From Actinomadura madurae (GTDB lineage Bacteria; Actinomycetota; Actinomycetes; Streptosporangiales; Streptosporangiaceae), in the NCBI RefSeq assembly GCF_900115095.1, contig NZ_FOVH01000008.1, positions 337,556 through 401,555 of the forward strand: a DNA stretch of 64,000 nucleotides. Direction: 5' to 3'. Of this stretch, positions 41,790 through 50,310 are shown piece by piece. The translations under genes were made by a program, and so were the position numbers. Numbering within the stretch: the stretch's first letter is position 1; each line of letters opens with the position of its first letter. The notes beneath the pieces were generated by a model. The model had not been told where the DNA came from. It saw nothing but the letters and a program-made list of their open reading frames with translations, and did no database searches.

Positions 41790-42698
41790 ATGCCCGCGAC
41801 CGTCCAGCCACCCGAGAGCGTCACGTGGCGCGTGCACCTCGACCGGTCCATGTGGGTCGGCGGGGTGCGCAGCCTCATGCTGCAGGCACTGCACCCCATG
41901 GCGATGTGGGGGGTCTGGCAGAACTCCAACTTCCGCGAGGACCCGTTCGGCCGCCTCCAGCGCACCTCCGACTTCGTCGGCCTCGGCACGTTCGGCAGCC
42001 CCGAGGAGGTCGAGAAGGCCGCCTTCCGGGTCCGGGAGATCCACCGAAGCCTGCGGATCCTCAACCACGACACCGGCAAGCGGGAGAGGCTCGACCAGCC
42101 CGAGCTGCTCCTGTGGGTGCACTGCGCCGAGGTGTACTCCTACCTGGAGGTGGCGCGCCGCGCCGGGCTCCCGCTGACCGACGCCATGGCCGACCGGTAT
42201 CTGGACGAGCAGCGCGCGTCGGCGACGCTCGTCGGGCTGCACGCCGAGGACGTCCCCGGCAGCGTCGCCGAGATGGAGGCGTTCTTCGCCGAGATGCGCC
42301 CGCGGCTGAGGGTCACCGAGGAGGCGGCGGAGACCGTCCGGTTCCTGATGTGGCCCGCCATCCCGGAGAACCTCAAGTTCCTCGCGCCGGGCAAGCCGGG
42401 CTACTTTCCGTTCGGGGCGCTCTGCTACTACACGCTGCCCGACTGGGCGCGCGAGATGTACGGGGCGCTGCCCGAGATCCCGCGGCCCGCCGTGACCGCG
42501 GCGCTGAAGTCGTTCCGCCTCGCGATGAACTCGGTGCCGGAACGTCTGCACGACTACGCCTTCGCCAAGAACACCCGCGACATGCTCGAACGGACCCGGC
42601 GCCGGCTCGCGGCCGAAGGCTACGACCTCGGCAAGGGGCTGTACGGGCTGCGCGACCCGCGCCGCTGGCCCGGGGGGCGCGCCCTCGAACCGGCCTAG
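41790..42698 (+). CDS. DUF2236/MpaB-family oxygenase-like protein
   Basis: 302 aa all-helical protein of the latex-clearing-protein/MpaB-type heme family (DUF2236). Landmarks: RSLMLQALHPMAMWGVWQ near 25-42, a helical HRSLRILNHDTGK near 78, LLLWVHCAEVYSY near 100 and MWPAIPENL near 190. The His residues in ALHP and WVHC are candidate heme ligands or pocket residues. ATG 41790 has GGAGG seven bases upstream. The stop codon TAG shares the palindrome CTAG with the convergent gene's stop. Confidence 0.88.
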   Translation: MPATVQPPESVTWRVHLDRSMWVGGVRSLMLQALHPMAMWGVWQNSNFREDPFGRLQRTSDFVGLGTFGSPEEVEKAAFRVREIHRSLRILNHDTGKRERLDQPELLLWVHCAEVYSYLEVARRAGLPLTDAMADRYLDEQRASATLVGLHAEDVPGSVAEMEAFFAEMRPRLRVTEEAAETVRFLMWPAIPENLKFLAPGKPGYFPFGALCYYTLPDWAREMYGALPEIPRPAVTAALKSFRLAMNSVPERLHDYAFAKNTRDMLERTRRRLAAEGYDLGKGLYGLRDPRRWPGGRALEPA

Positions 42699-43618
42699 GA
42701 GACGTCCACGGGAAGCGCCGCCCACGGGTCCTTGCGCGGGGCGGCCTCCCGGCCCTCCGGGCAGTGGCGGGCGAAGTCGCACCACGAGCACAGGTTGCCC
42801 GGACGGGGCGGGAACAGCTCGTCGTACGGGCCGTGCTCGACCTCCCCCTCGCGCGGCCTCGGCACCCGGGCATTCCCCGCGTCCCCTGCGGGGGGACGAC
42901 CCCCCACACCCCCCGGAAGAGCCTTGTACGCCTCGTCCGCCGTGGCGGCCTCCTCGGCGATCTGCTCCGCGCGGCGCATGTGCCGGGCCAGCGACTCGTC
43001 GGTGTGCTCCCACACCGCCACCTCGCCGGACGGCAGATGGTGCAGCTCGACGCGGTGGCACGGGCGGCGCAGGACGCGGGACGCCGCCACCGCGTAGATC
43101 GCCAGCGCCAGCGACCCGCGGGCGTCGTCGCTGGTGAGGATGTGCCGTCCCGTCTTGTAGTCGACGACGACGAGTTCGGAGCCGCGCGCGTCCAGCCGGT
43201 CGATGCGCCCGGACACCGCGATCCGGTCGGTGCGGGTCGCGACGGTGCGTTCGACGCCGAGCGGCTCGTCGTGGGGGTCGAGGCCGGCCGCGTACCGCTC
43301 GGTCATCTCGCGGGCGCGCTCGCGCCACTCGGCGGACTGCGCCTCGTCCCGGAAACCGTCCGTCAGCCAGCCCCGGACCAGCAGCGACCCGGCGGCCTCG
43401 GGCGTCCGTTCATGGACGGGCAACCGCCACCAGCCGGCCAGCGCGTTGTGCACGCTGGCGCCGACGCTGTTGTGCGCCCACGGCGGTCCCTTCGGCGGCA
43501 TCGGACGGTCCAGATAGGTCATCCGGTACCGGCGCGGGCAGTCGAGCCACGTGTTCAACCGCGACGGCGTGCACGTGTACAGCCGCCGGGGCATCCCCTC
43601 GAACCCCAGCTGCTCCAC
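42695..43618 (-). CDS. RecB-family PD-(D/E)XK exonuclease
   Basis: 307 aa stand-alone nuclease of the RecB/Cas4 type. Active site: GRIDRLDARGSELVVVDYKTGR near 139-160, giving the D...DYK core, with the QxxxY-like LALAIYAVA motif after it. Cys in LDCPRRYR near 27 and the C-terminal CSWCDFARHC near 276-285 form a four-Cys iron-sulfur cluster as in AddB/Cas4. GTG 43618 is just 3 bases after the MBL gene stop, so they are co-transcribed. Role in DNA repair inferred. Confidence 0.92.
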   Translation of the reverse strand: MEQLGFEGMPRRLYTCTPSRLNTWLDCPRRYRMTYLDRPMPPKGPPWAHNSVGASVHNALAGWWRLPVHERTPEAAGSLLVRGWLTDGFRDEAQSAEWRERAREMTERYAAGLDPHDEPLGVERTVATRTDRIAVSGRIDRLDARGSELVVVDYKTGRHILTSDDARGSLALAIYAVAASRVLRRPCHRVELHHLPSGEVAVWEHTDESLARHMRRAEQIAEEAATADEAYKALPGGVGGRPPAGDAGNARVPRPREGEVEHGPYDELFPPRPGNLCSWCDFARHCPEGREAAPRKDPWAALPVDVS

Positions 43619-43621
43619 CTT

Positions 43622-44323
43622 TTAGTCGTCCTGAGCGAGGCTGCCCCAGGTCTCCCAGCGGGCGTCCTCGTCGCCGACCGTGGTCTCCTCGCCCTGGGCG
43701 GGCAGGATCCGCAGGTCCTTGGGCAGCGGGGTCAGCAGAGCGCCGATCGAGTTGAGCTGCTTGCGCAGGTCCTCGTAGACCTGGCCGATCGAGCCGGGCC
43801 GGCCGCGGTGGAGGGTGTCGCCGGAGAACAGCAGGCCGAGCTGCTCGCTGATCACGCACACGCTGCCGGGGGTGTGGCCCGGGGTGTGCACGATCTCCAG
43901 CTGGGCGTCGGCGATCTCGAAGACGCCGCCGTCCTCCAGCCAGATGTCGGGTTCGAGGGAGCGCAGCGCCTTGGCGTCGTCCTCGTCCTCCTCCTCTTTG
44001 GCGAGGCGGCCGAAGTAGTCGCGCCACAGCAGCCGGTCGGCGCGGTGCAGCGCGATCGGCGCCCAGTTCTCCTCGTCCTCCTCGCCGGCGGCGGCGACCT
44101 CCAGGACGACGTTGAGACGGTGCTCGTTGCCGTCGGTCAGGAGCACGGCCATGACCTCGCGGTCGCCGACCTCCTTGAGGATGGCCTCGGCGTCGTACGC
44201 CGGGTCGATCACGATGACCTCGTCGTCGTCGCCGACGATGTAGGTGTTGTTCTCGACGTCGTACTCGGTGTCGTCGAGGGTCAGCGTCCCCGACGTCACC
44301 ACCTGTTCGATGCGCGCGTCCAC
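43622..44323 (-). CDS. MBL-fold metallo-hydrolase (degenerate site)
   Basis: 233 aa metallo-beta-lactamase fold. Zinc-site elements: VHTPGHTPGSV with the third His, LLFSGDTLHRGRPG with the bridging Asp; the first motif, normally HxHxDH, reads LTDGNEHRLNVV and is degenerate, so metal binding is altered. Glyoxalase-II-like in size. I start at GTG 44323, ten bases after the PHP stop; a longer frame to ATG 44374 overlaps the PHP gene by 41 bases and is unlikely. Part of a minus-strand operon 45868 to 42695. Confidence 0.85.
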   Translation of the reverse strand: MDARIEQVVTSGTLTLDDTEYDVENNTYIVGDDDEVIVIDPAYDAEAILKEVGDREVMAVLLTDGNEHRLNVVLEVAAAGEEDEENWAPIALHRADRLLWRDYFGRLAKEEEDEDDAKALRSLEPDIWLEDGGVFEIADAQLEIVHTPGHTPGSVCVISEQLGLLFSGDTLHRGRPGSIGQVYEDLRKQLNSIGALLTPLPKDLRILPAQGEETTVGDEDARWETWGSLAQDD

Positions 44324-44333
44324 GCTTGGCACC

Positions 44334-45197
44334 CTACCGCGATTCGGCGCCCCCATCGGGCACTCGGAGATCACCGCCGGTGGCGGCGGCGAGCAGCGCC
44401 TCGAAGGCGTCCGGCGCGGTGGTCTCGGCGCCGAGCCGGTCGCCGGTCGGGGCGCCGTGGTCGTCGCTGGACCCGGTCACGGCGAGGCCCAGGCCGGCGG
44501 CCAGGTCGCGCAGCCGGGCGCGGTCCCCGGGGGCGTGCTCGGGGTGGTCGGCCTCGACGCCCGCGAGCCCCGCGGCGGCCAGTTTCCCGATCACCTCGTC
44601 CGGGACGACGTGGCCGCGCCGCGCCCGCGGATGCGCGAGGACGCACACGCCCCCGGCGGCCCGGACGAGCCCGACGGCCCGTTCCGGGTCGAGCGCGTAC
44701 CGCTCGACGTAGGCGCGGCCGTCCTGCGCGATCCACCGGGACGTGAACGCCCGGTCCTCGGTCTCGATCGCCCCCGCCTCGACCATGGCCCGGGCGATGT
44801 GCGGGCGCCCGACCGCCTCGCCCTTGGCGAGCGCGCGGACCATGGCCCAGGTGACGTCCACGCCCAGGCCGCGGAGGCGGTCCACCATGCCCCGCGCCCT
44901 GATCACCCGGTCGTCGCGGATCCGCGTCAGCTCGGCGGCCAGCTCCGGCTCGTCCGGGTCGAACAGGTAGCCGAGAAGGTGCAGGCTGCGGCCGTCCTGG
45001 TTGCAGGACAGCTCGATGCCCGGGACGAGCGTCAGGCCGCCGGGCAGGGCGCGCGTCGCCTCGTCCCAGCCGGAGACGGTGTCGTGGTCGGTGAGCGCGA
45101 GAACGTCCAGGCCCTTCTCCCGCGCCCGCCGGACGACCTCGGCGGGCGGGCGCGTGCCGTCGGAGGCGTCGCTGTGGCTGTGCAGATCGATCCGCAT
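44334..45197 (-). CDS. PHP-domain phosphoesterase
   Basis: 287 aa, polymerase-and-histidinol-phosphatase fold. Motif 1 DLHSHSDASDGT (residues 4-15), motif 2 LTDHDTVSGW near 36-45, VPGIELSC near 61, and SSDDHGAP near 248 supply the metal ligands. The family includes nucleoside 3',5'-bisphosphate and 5'-3' exonuclease activities (YciV/RNase AM). ATG 45197 is preferred; ATG 45206 is possible. Next to a RecB-like nuclease gene, so a nucleic-acid role fits. Confidence 0.92.
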   Translation of the reverse strand: MRIDLHSHSDASDGTRPPAEVVRRAREKGLDVLALTDHDTVSGWDEATRALPGGLTLVPGIELSCNQDGRSLHLLGYLFDPDEPELAAELTRIRDDRVIRARGMVDRLRGLGVDVTWAMVRALAKGEAVGRPHIARAMVEAGAIETEDRAFTSRWIAQDGRAYVERYALDPERAVGLVRAAGGVCVLAHPRARRGHVVPDEVIGKLAAAGLAGVEADHPEHAPGDRARLRDLAAGLGLAVTGSSDDHGAPTGDRLGAETTAPDAFEALLAAATGGDLRVPDGGAESR

Positions 45198-45220
45198 GGG
45201 ACCCATCCCACCAGGCCCGG

Positions 45221-45868
45221 TCACTCGTCGACGCGGGGGCTGTGGGCGCCGTAGGGGAGGTCGAGCTCCATCCCCGGCTCGCGCAGGTCGAGGAGCGTCT
45301 GGTGCTCCAGCATGAGGACCCCGGCGTCGGCGGGCCACAGCACCGCCCACAGCCAGTGGCCCATCGCCTCGCCGACGAAGACGGCGCGGTCGGGCCGGTC
45401 GCCGACCGCCCACATCGGCACCGAGTGGCCGCAGGTCGCCGCGGGCCCGCTGACGTCGAGCTTCACGTGCGGCGGCCCGCCGTTGAAGGCCTCGCCCGGG
45501 TCGCCGCCCTCCAGCCCCGCGTAGTGGGCGCCGAGCCCGATCCCGGGCTCCTCGGCGATCAGCACCATGTCGGCGGGGCCGCGCAGCAGCCCCGGCCCGG
45601 ACACGGCGACCGCCGTCGCCCGCGCTCCCGACCGGTCGTCCCCGACCGTGGTGAACCCCGTGACGAGCCAGGCCGGCGGAAGGGGCCAGGGCGTCCAGAC
45701 GGGGACCCTCGCGTCGCGCAGCACGGCCGCCAGCCCCTCGGGGCCGGGACGTCGCGACGGCTGCCTCGGCAGTACGGCGCCGTGCACGCCGCAGGTCCAG
45801 TCGCTGGACCAGAGACTCGGCGCGCTGAGAGGGCCCGCGCAGCGCGGGCAGGTGGGCTCGGCCCTCAT
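45221..45868 (-). CDS. DUF6758-like protein with zinc-ribbon start
   Basis: 215 aa actinobacterial protein of unknown function. Starts MRAEPTCPRCAGPL then WTCGVHG, a CxxC...CxxH zinc-ribbon-like N-terminus; the rest is a beta-rich domain with WTPWPLPPAWLVTG and GHWLWAVLWPADAG. No signal peptide. ATG 45868. First gene of the operon with PHP, MBL and RecB-like genes. Confidence 0.8.
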   Translation of the reverse strand: MRAEPTCPRCAGPLSAPSLWSSDWTCGVHGAVLPRQPSRRPGPEGLAAVLRDARVPVWTPWPLPPAWLVTGFTTVGDDRSGARATAVAVSGPGLLRGPADMVLIAEEPGIGLGAHYAGLEGGDPGEAFNGGPPHVKLDVSGPAATCGHSVPMWAVGDRPDRAVFVGEAMGHWLWAVLWPADAGVLMLEHQTLLDLREPGMELDLPYGAHSPRVDE

Positions 45869-45951
45869 GATTAACCACCCTGCGCGGCGACATCACGGCC
45901 CGTCAAGCGCGGGCCGGTCCCCGGCTGGAAAAGGGGCGGGAAAATAGGGCC

Positions 45952-46341
45952 ATGCGGGTGCGTTGCGTGGGCGGGATCGTGCGGGACGGCGACGGGCGGC
46001 TGCTCCTGGTCCAGCGTGGCCGCCCGCCGGGCGTGGGCCAGTGGACCATCCCCGGCGGACGGGTCGAGCCGGGCGAGGACGATCATGCGGCGGTCGTCCG
46101 CGAGTTGCGGGAGGAGACGGGCCTGGACGTCGCCGTCGGCGCCCTGGCCGGCTCGGTGCAGCGCCCAGGGCCGGGCGGCGTCACCTATGACATCCACGAC
46201 TACATGGCGACCGTCGTCGGCGGGACGCTCCGGGCCGGAGACGACGCGTCCGACGTGCGCTGGACGTCCGCGGACGACCTGCGCGACCTTCCGATCACCC
46301 CGGGGCTGCTCGACGCGCTCGCGCTCTGGGGCGTCCTATGA
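45952..46341 (+). CDS. NUDIX hydrolase
   Basis: 129 aa. Complete Nudix box GGRVEPGEDDHAAVV-RELREETGLD (residues 35-59) with all Glu ligands. Hydrolyses nucleoside diphosphate derivatives, probably an oxidised or odd nucleotide; the exact substrate cannot be read. ATG 45952. Its end overlaps the convergent CPBP gene by 6 bases. Confidence 0.93.
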   Translation: MRVRCVGGIVRDGDGRLLLVQRGRPPGVGQWTIPGGRVEPGEDDHAAVVRELREETGLDVAVGALAGSVQRPGPGGVTYDIHDYMATVVGGTLRAGDDASDVRWTSADDLRDLPITPGLLDALALWGVL

Positions 46342-47796
46342 CGCGTGCGCCGGTTCCGTGGCCGCCGTCACCGGAGGGTCGTCCGCGTCCGGGCCGCCCG
46401 TGACGGTCCGCACCTTCATCCGCCGAGCCAGCCACACGACGGCCGCCGCGAACAGGACCATCGGCACGATGTCCGCGACGACGACCTGCCAGGGGACGCT
46501 TCCCTGCTCGATGTCCAGCTCGCCGACCGCCGCCGGGAAGAGGAACGCCATCAGGTTGTTGAACACGTGCAGGGCGATGCCCGCCTCCAGGCCGCCCGTC
46601 CGCACCACGAGCCATGCCGCGATCGCGCCGAAGGCGAAGATGTCGAGGATGCCCCAGCCGGTGTAGCCGTGCCCGGCCGTGAACAGCGCCGAGCCGACGA
46701 CGATCCCCGGCCACGGCGTGCGGAACACGGTGCTGAAGGCGCGTCCGGCTCGTCCGCGGGCGGTCTCCAGGGTGCAGGCGCCGACGGCCTGGAGCATCCA
46801 GCCGCGGAACGCGTACTCTTCCGCCGCCGCCTGGAACGGCACCAGCAGGACGATGACGATCGCCGGCCCGAGGAAGCGGCCCCACCCGACCCAGTGCTCG
46901 TCGCCGCCCGACTGGTCGTCTAGGCCGGTCGCGGCGATGATCGACGTCCCGTAGGACACGGCGCAGAACAGGATCGCGAGGCCGCAGCAGGCCAGCAGCC
47001 AGCGCCACCGCAGCCGCCCCGCGACCGACGACAGCGTGCCGGGCCGCCGCCGCTGGACGACCCAGGCCGCGGCCAGCGCCACCGGCAGGAACATGGCCAG
47101 CGCGCCCAGGTTGAACGCCAGGTCGGCGGTGTCGTTCTCGAAGACCGACTCGTTTCCGGACGGTTCCGGCGCGTCGCCGGTGACCGCCACGGTGACGATG
47201 ATCCCGATGATCATCAGCCCGAGCGCCAGGGCCATCCCGACCGCGGCGATGCCCACGGTGCCGACCAGGGGGCGCCACCACCGGTGTACCTCGGTGCGCG
47301 CCATCCGGTGGAAGGGAACGCCCTCCGGCGTCTCGACCGTCCAGGGCCGCTTGACCGGCGGCATCCCGTACCCGCCGCCGTACGGCCCCGGCCCGTACTG
47401 GCCCGGCCCGTACTGGCCCTGCCCGTACTGGCCCTGCCCGTACTGGCCCTCCGTGTACTGGCCTTGGGCGTATTGGCCTTGGGCGTATTGGCCTGTCGCG
47501 TACTCACCTGTCGCGTACTGGCCCTGCGCGTACGGTGCCGGGCGGTACTCGCCCGTGCCGTAGGCGCCCGGCGGCTGGGCGGGAGCGCCCTGCCAGTACG
47601 GCGACCCGGCCGGATGCCCCTGGCCCTGCTCTGGCCCGTACGGCTGCCCGTACGGCTGCGGTGCGGCCTGGGGCCATGCCGCCTGGGGCGGCTGGGAGGC
47701 GGGCTCGGGACCTGCCGGCTGCGGATTCCCCTGCGCCTCGCGGTCGAGTTCGGGGTCCAGCGGGGCCCAGCCGTCGGCGTCCCCTGGTCGTGACAC
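46336..47796 (-). CDS. CPBP intramembrane metalloprotease with QGQY-repeat head
   Basis: 486 aa. Residues 1-145 form a cytoplasmic low-complexity head with repeated (Q/G)-G-Q-Y units; then about eight membrane helices. CPBP (CAAX protease and bacteriocin-processing) motifs: EEYAFRGW (catalytic Glu pair and Arg), FTAGHGYTGWG and HVFNNLMAF. GTG 47796 has AAGGGG seven bases upstream. Function may be membrane-protein or peptide processing. Separate from the CitE-like gene by 53 bases. Confidence 0.9.
   Translation of the reverse strand: MSRPGDADGWAPLDPELDREAQGNPQPAGPEPASQPPQAAWPQAAPQPYGQPYGPEQGQGHPAGSPYWQGAPAQPPGAYGTGEYRPAPYAQGQYATGEYATGQYAQGQYAQGQYTEGQYGQGQYGQGQYGPGQYGPGPYGGGYGMPPVKRPWTVETPEGVPFHRMARTEVHRWWRPLVGTVGIAAVGMALALGLMIIGIIVTVAVTGDAPEPSGNESVFENDTADLAFNLGALAMFLPVALAAAWVVQRRRPGTLSSVAGRLRWRWLLACCGLAILFCAVSYGTSIIAATGLDDQSGGDEHWVGWGRFLGPAIVIVLLVPFQAAAEEYAFRGWMLQAVGACTLETARGRAGRAFSTVFRTPWPGIVVGSALFTAGHGYTGWGILDIFAFGAIAAWLVVRTGGLEAGIALHVFNNLMAFLFPAAVGELDIEQGSVPWQVVVADIVPMVLFAAAVVWLARRMKVRTVTGGPDADDPPVTAATEPAHAS
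47390..47540. repeat. About ten degenerate 15-bp units encoding QGQY repeats
   Basis: Tandem units of the form TACTGGCCCTGCCCG on the plus strand, in frame with the CPBP protease head; some copies drift (GTATTGGCC, GTACTCACC). Confidence 0.85.
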
Positions 47797-47849
47797 GTGA
47801 GACCCCTTCTGAAGACCGTCGCGTACGTGGGACGAATCGTACGGGGCGT

Positions 47850-48788
47850 TCAGTTCCCGGGCGGCTCGAAGCGCTTCGTGCGCGCCATCCCGGCCGCGCG
47901 GCCCTTCACCGCGACGACGAGGGCCATCTTGCGGGACGCCTCGTCGATCATCTCGTCGCCGAGCCGGGCGGCGCCGCGCCCCTCGCCGAGCGAGTGCTCG
48001 TAGGCGTCCAGGATCAGCTCGGCGCGGTCGTAGTCGTCCTGCGACGGCGAGAAGACGGCGTTGCCCGCCTCGATCTGGGACGGGTGCAGCACCCACTTGC
48101 CGTCGTAGCCGAGGGCGGCGGAGCGCCGCGCGGCCCGCGTGAACGCGTCCACGTCCCGGACGTTGAAGTAGGGCCCGTCGACGGCCTGGAGGCCGTGGGC
48201 GCGGGCGGCCATCAGGATGCGCATGAGGATGTAGTGGTAGGCGTCGCCCTCGGTGTAGCCGGGCGGCTGCTCGCCGACGACGAGCGTCCGCATGTTGATC
48301 GAGGCCATCAGGTCGCCGGGACCGAGGACGAGGGCCTCCAGCCGGGGCGAGGACGCCGCGATCGCGTCGACGTTGACCATGCCGCGGGCGTCCTCGATCT
48401 GCGCCTCGATGCCGATCCGGCCGGCGGGCAGGCCCGTCGCCCGCTCGATCTGGGTGAGGAGCCGGTCGAGCCACTGGACGTGGGCGGCGTCCGGCACCTT
48501 CGGCAGCATGATCGCGTCCAGGTTCGCGCCGGCGCCCTCCACGACCTCGATCACGTCCCGGTACGCCCAGGGGGTGTCGAGGTCGTTGACGCGCACCACC
48601 CGGGTCCGGCCCGCCCAGTCCCCCTCGTTCAGGGCGGCGACGACGGTCCCGCGGGCGTCCTCCTTCGCCGACGGCGCCACGGCGTCCTCCAGGTCGAGGA
48701 AGACCTCGTCGGCGGGGAGCCCCTGGGCCTTCTCGATGAAGCGGGGGTTGCTGCCCGGAACCGCGAGGGTGGTACGTCGAGAGCGCAT
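47850..48788 (-). CDS. HpcH/HpaI-family CoA lyase (CitE/malyl-CoA lyase-like)
   Basis: 312 aa TIM-barrel lyase of the citrate lyase beta/malyl-CoA lyase family. Signature: RRTTLAVPGSNPRFIEKA at the start, DEVFLDLEDAVAP near 28 with the metal Glu/Asp, VVRVNDLDTPW near 65, IEAQIEDARG near 130 (second metal Glu) and LGPGDLMASI near 155. Cleaves or condenses acyl-CoA hydroxyacids such as malyl- or methylmalyl-CoA. ATG 48788, with TAGCAT closely upstream. No citrate lyase alpha or gamma subunits nearby. Confidence 0.92.
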   Translation of the reverse strand: MRSRRTTLAVPGSNPRFIEKAQGLPADEVFLDLEDAVAPSAKEDARGTVVAALNEGDWAGRTRVVRVNDLDTPWAYRDVIEVVEGAGANLDAIMLPKVPDAAHVQWLDRLLTQIERATGLPAGRIGIEAQIEDARGMVNVDAIAASSPRLEALVLGPGDLMASINMRTLVVGEQPPGYTEGDAYHYILMRILMAARAHGLQAVDGPYFNVRDVDAFTRAARRSAALGYDGKWVLHPSQIEAGNAVFSPSQDDYDRAELILDAYEHSLGEGRGAARLGDEMIDEASRKMALVVAVKGRAAGMARTKRFEPPGN

Positions 48789-48828
48789 GGCCCCGGATGC
48801 TATCGACGGATGTGAGACGCTTCTGAGC

Positions 48829-49332
48829 ATGGGTCAGCTGAACAGGGCGCTGGTGGAGGAGGCGGCCAAGAAGTCGGGGCTGCTGTGGCTGGAACTGCCC
48901 GGCCTGCCGCAGCCGCGCGCCGCCTGGCACGTGTGGCACGACGGCTCGGCCTACGTCCTGACCGGCGGGGAGGGCGAGCAGCCGCTCCCGGGGCTGCCGG
49001 AGTCCGCGCAGGTGACGGTGATCCTGCGCAGCAAGGACAAGGGCGGGCGGCTGGTGTCCTTCGTCGCCGACGCCGAGCAGGTCGAGCCCGGGTCCGAGCT
49101 GTGGGACGAGGTGGCGCCGATCCTGGCGAAGGCGCGCCTGAACGCCGCCGACCACGGGGGCCAGGCCGAGGCGTGGGCCACCGGGTCGTGGATCGTCCGG
49201 CTCACCCCGTCCGGCGAGACCGTGGAGGCGCCGGACGACTACGCCGCCGTCCGCCCGGTGCCGTCCCCGGCGACCACGGCCGGGCCGCCGCCGCGCATGT
49301 ACGGCGGCAAGCGCCGCCGGGTCGACCGGTAG
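48829..49332 (+). CDS. Conserved hypothetical protein
   Basis: 167 aa, not recognised with confidence. Cytoplasmic, with an alpha/beta start and beta-strands (AAWHVWHDGSAYVLTGG, VTVILRSKDKGGRL) resembling a flavin-reductase-like split barrel, then WIVRLTPSG and a basic end YGGKRRRVDR. ATG 48829, divergent from the CoA lyase gene with 40 bases between starts. The next 50 bases hold tandem repeats. Confidence 0.75.
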   Translation: MGQLNRALVEEAAKKSGLLWLELPGLPQPRAAWHVWHDGSAYVLTGGEGEQPLPGLPESAQVTVILRSKDKGGRLVSFVADAEQVEPGSELWDEVAPILAKARLNAADHGGQAEAWATGSWIVRLTPSGETVEAPDDYAAVRPVPSPATTAGPPPRMYGGKRRRVDR

Positions 49333-49340
49333 CCGCCCGG

Positions 49341-49394
49341 CCTCACATCGGGGGTCCGCCTCGTATCGGGAGTCCGCCTCACATCGGGAGTTCG
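49341..49394. repeat. Three perfect-period 18-bp tandem repeats
   Basis: CCTCACATCGGGGGTCCG, CCTCGTATCGGGAGTCCG and CCTCACATCGGGAGTTCG, head to tail with exact 18-bp period. The third copy encodes the last residues and stop of the ECF sigma factor. Confidence 0.9.
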
Positions 49395-50284
49395 CGTCCG
49401 GCGGCGACGGACGCGAGCTTGTCCGGGTTGGCCACCATGTGGATGGCGGCGATGCGGCCGGTGCCGTCGAGGTCCACGGTGACCGTGCTGATCGGGCCGT
49501 CCGGGCCGTCCACCACCAGGGCCGGCTCGCCGTTGATGTCGACGCGCCGGATCCGCATGTCCTCGGGCTCCACGCCCGCGTAGCGCTGGCCCGTGATCGC
49601 GGTGAGCCAGCGGCCGACCTTGGCGGCGCCGCGGATCGAGCGCAGCGCCGCGCGGACCTTGCCGCCGCCGTCCGTCCACAGCGCGACGTCGGGGGCGAGG
49701 ACCTCCATCAGCCGGTTGATGTCGCCGCCGAGGACCGCGTCCAGGAAACGCTCGGTGGCCTCGCGCCGCTCGGCGCCGCCCGCCTCGAAGCGGGGCCGGC
49801 GCGCCTCCACGTGCTTGCGGGCGCGGGTGCCGAGCTGCCGCACGGACTGCTCCGACCGGTCCAGCGCCGTCGCGATCTCGGCGTACGGGTACCCGAACAC
49901 CTCCTTGAGGACGAACACCGCCCGTTCGAGCGGGCTCAGCGTCTCCAGCACGACCAGCATCGCCATCGACACCGACTCCGACAGCTCGGCGTCCTCGGCG
50001 ACGTCCGGGGAGGTCAGCATCGGCTCGGGCAGCCACGGCCCCACGTAGGTCTCGCGGCGCACCTGCGCCGAGCGGAGCCGGTCCAGCGCCACGTTGGTGG
50101 TGATCCGGACGAGGTAGGCCTTCGGGTCGGCGACCCCGGACCGGTCGGCGGCCGACCAGCGCAGCCACGCGTCCTGCACGGCGTCCTCGGCGTCGGCCGC
50201 CGTGCCCAGCATCCGGTAGGCCACCGCGAACAGCAGGTTCCGGTGCCGCTCGAAGGGCTCCTCCAAGGCGTCGCTCACGGTCAT
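49379..50284 (-). CDS. sigJ: ECF41-type RNA polymerase sigma factor (SigJ-like)
   Basis: 301 aa. Sigma-70 regions 2 (RNLLFAVAYRMLGTAADAEDAVQDAWLRW) and 4 (LSPLERAVFVLKEVFGYPYAEIATAL) are followed by a SnoaL-like C-terminal domain with the ECF41 hallmarks DGGGK (about 206) and NPDKL (about 286), which modulate activity in place of an anti-sigma factor. ATG 50284 (or 50296). ECF41 genes normally sit next to a carboxymuconolactone decarboxylase/oxidoreductase partner; none is present here. An ECF41-type promoter lies just upstream. Confidence 0.95.
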   Translation of the reverse strand: MTVSDALEEPFERHRNLLFAVAYRMLGTAADAEDAVQDAWLRWSAADRSGVADPKAYLVRITTNVALDRLRSAQVRRETYVGPWLPEPMLTSPDVAEDAELSESVSMAMLVVLETLSPLERAVFVLKEVFGYPYAEIATALDRSEQSVRQLGTRARKHVEARRPRFEAGGAERREATERFLDAVLGGDINRLMEVLAPDVALWTDGGGKVRAALRSIRGAAKVGRWLTAITGQRYAGVEPEDMRIRRVDINGEPALVVDGPDGPISTVTVDLDGTGRIAAIHMVANPDKLASVAAGRELPM

Positions 50285-50310
50285 CAACCCTTTCATCCCT
50301 CGCCGACCAG

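Noticed and set aside
44323..44374. Longer start (ATG 44374) for the MBL-fold gene
   Set aside because: It would overlap the upstream PHP gene by 41 bases and adds a non-homologous Pro/Arg stretch; GTG 44323 is better placed.
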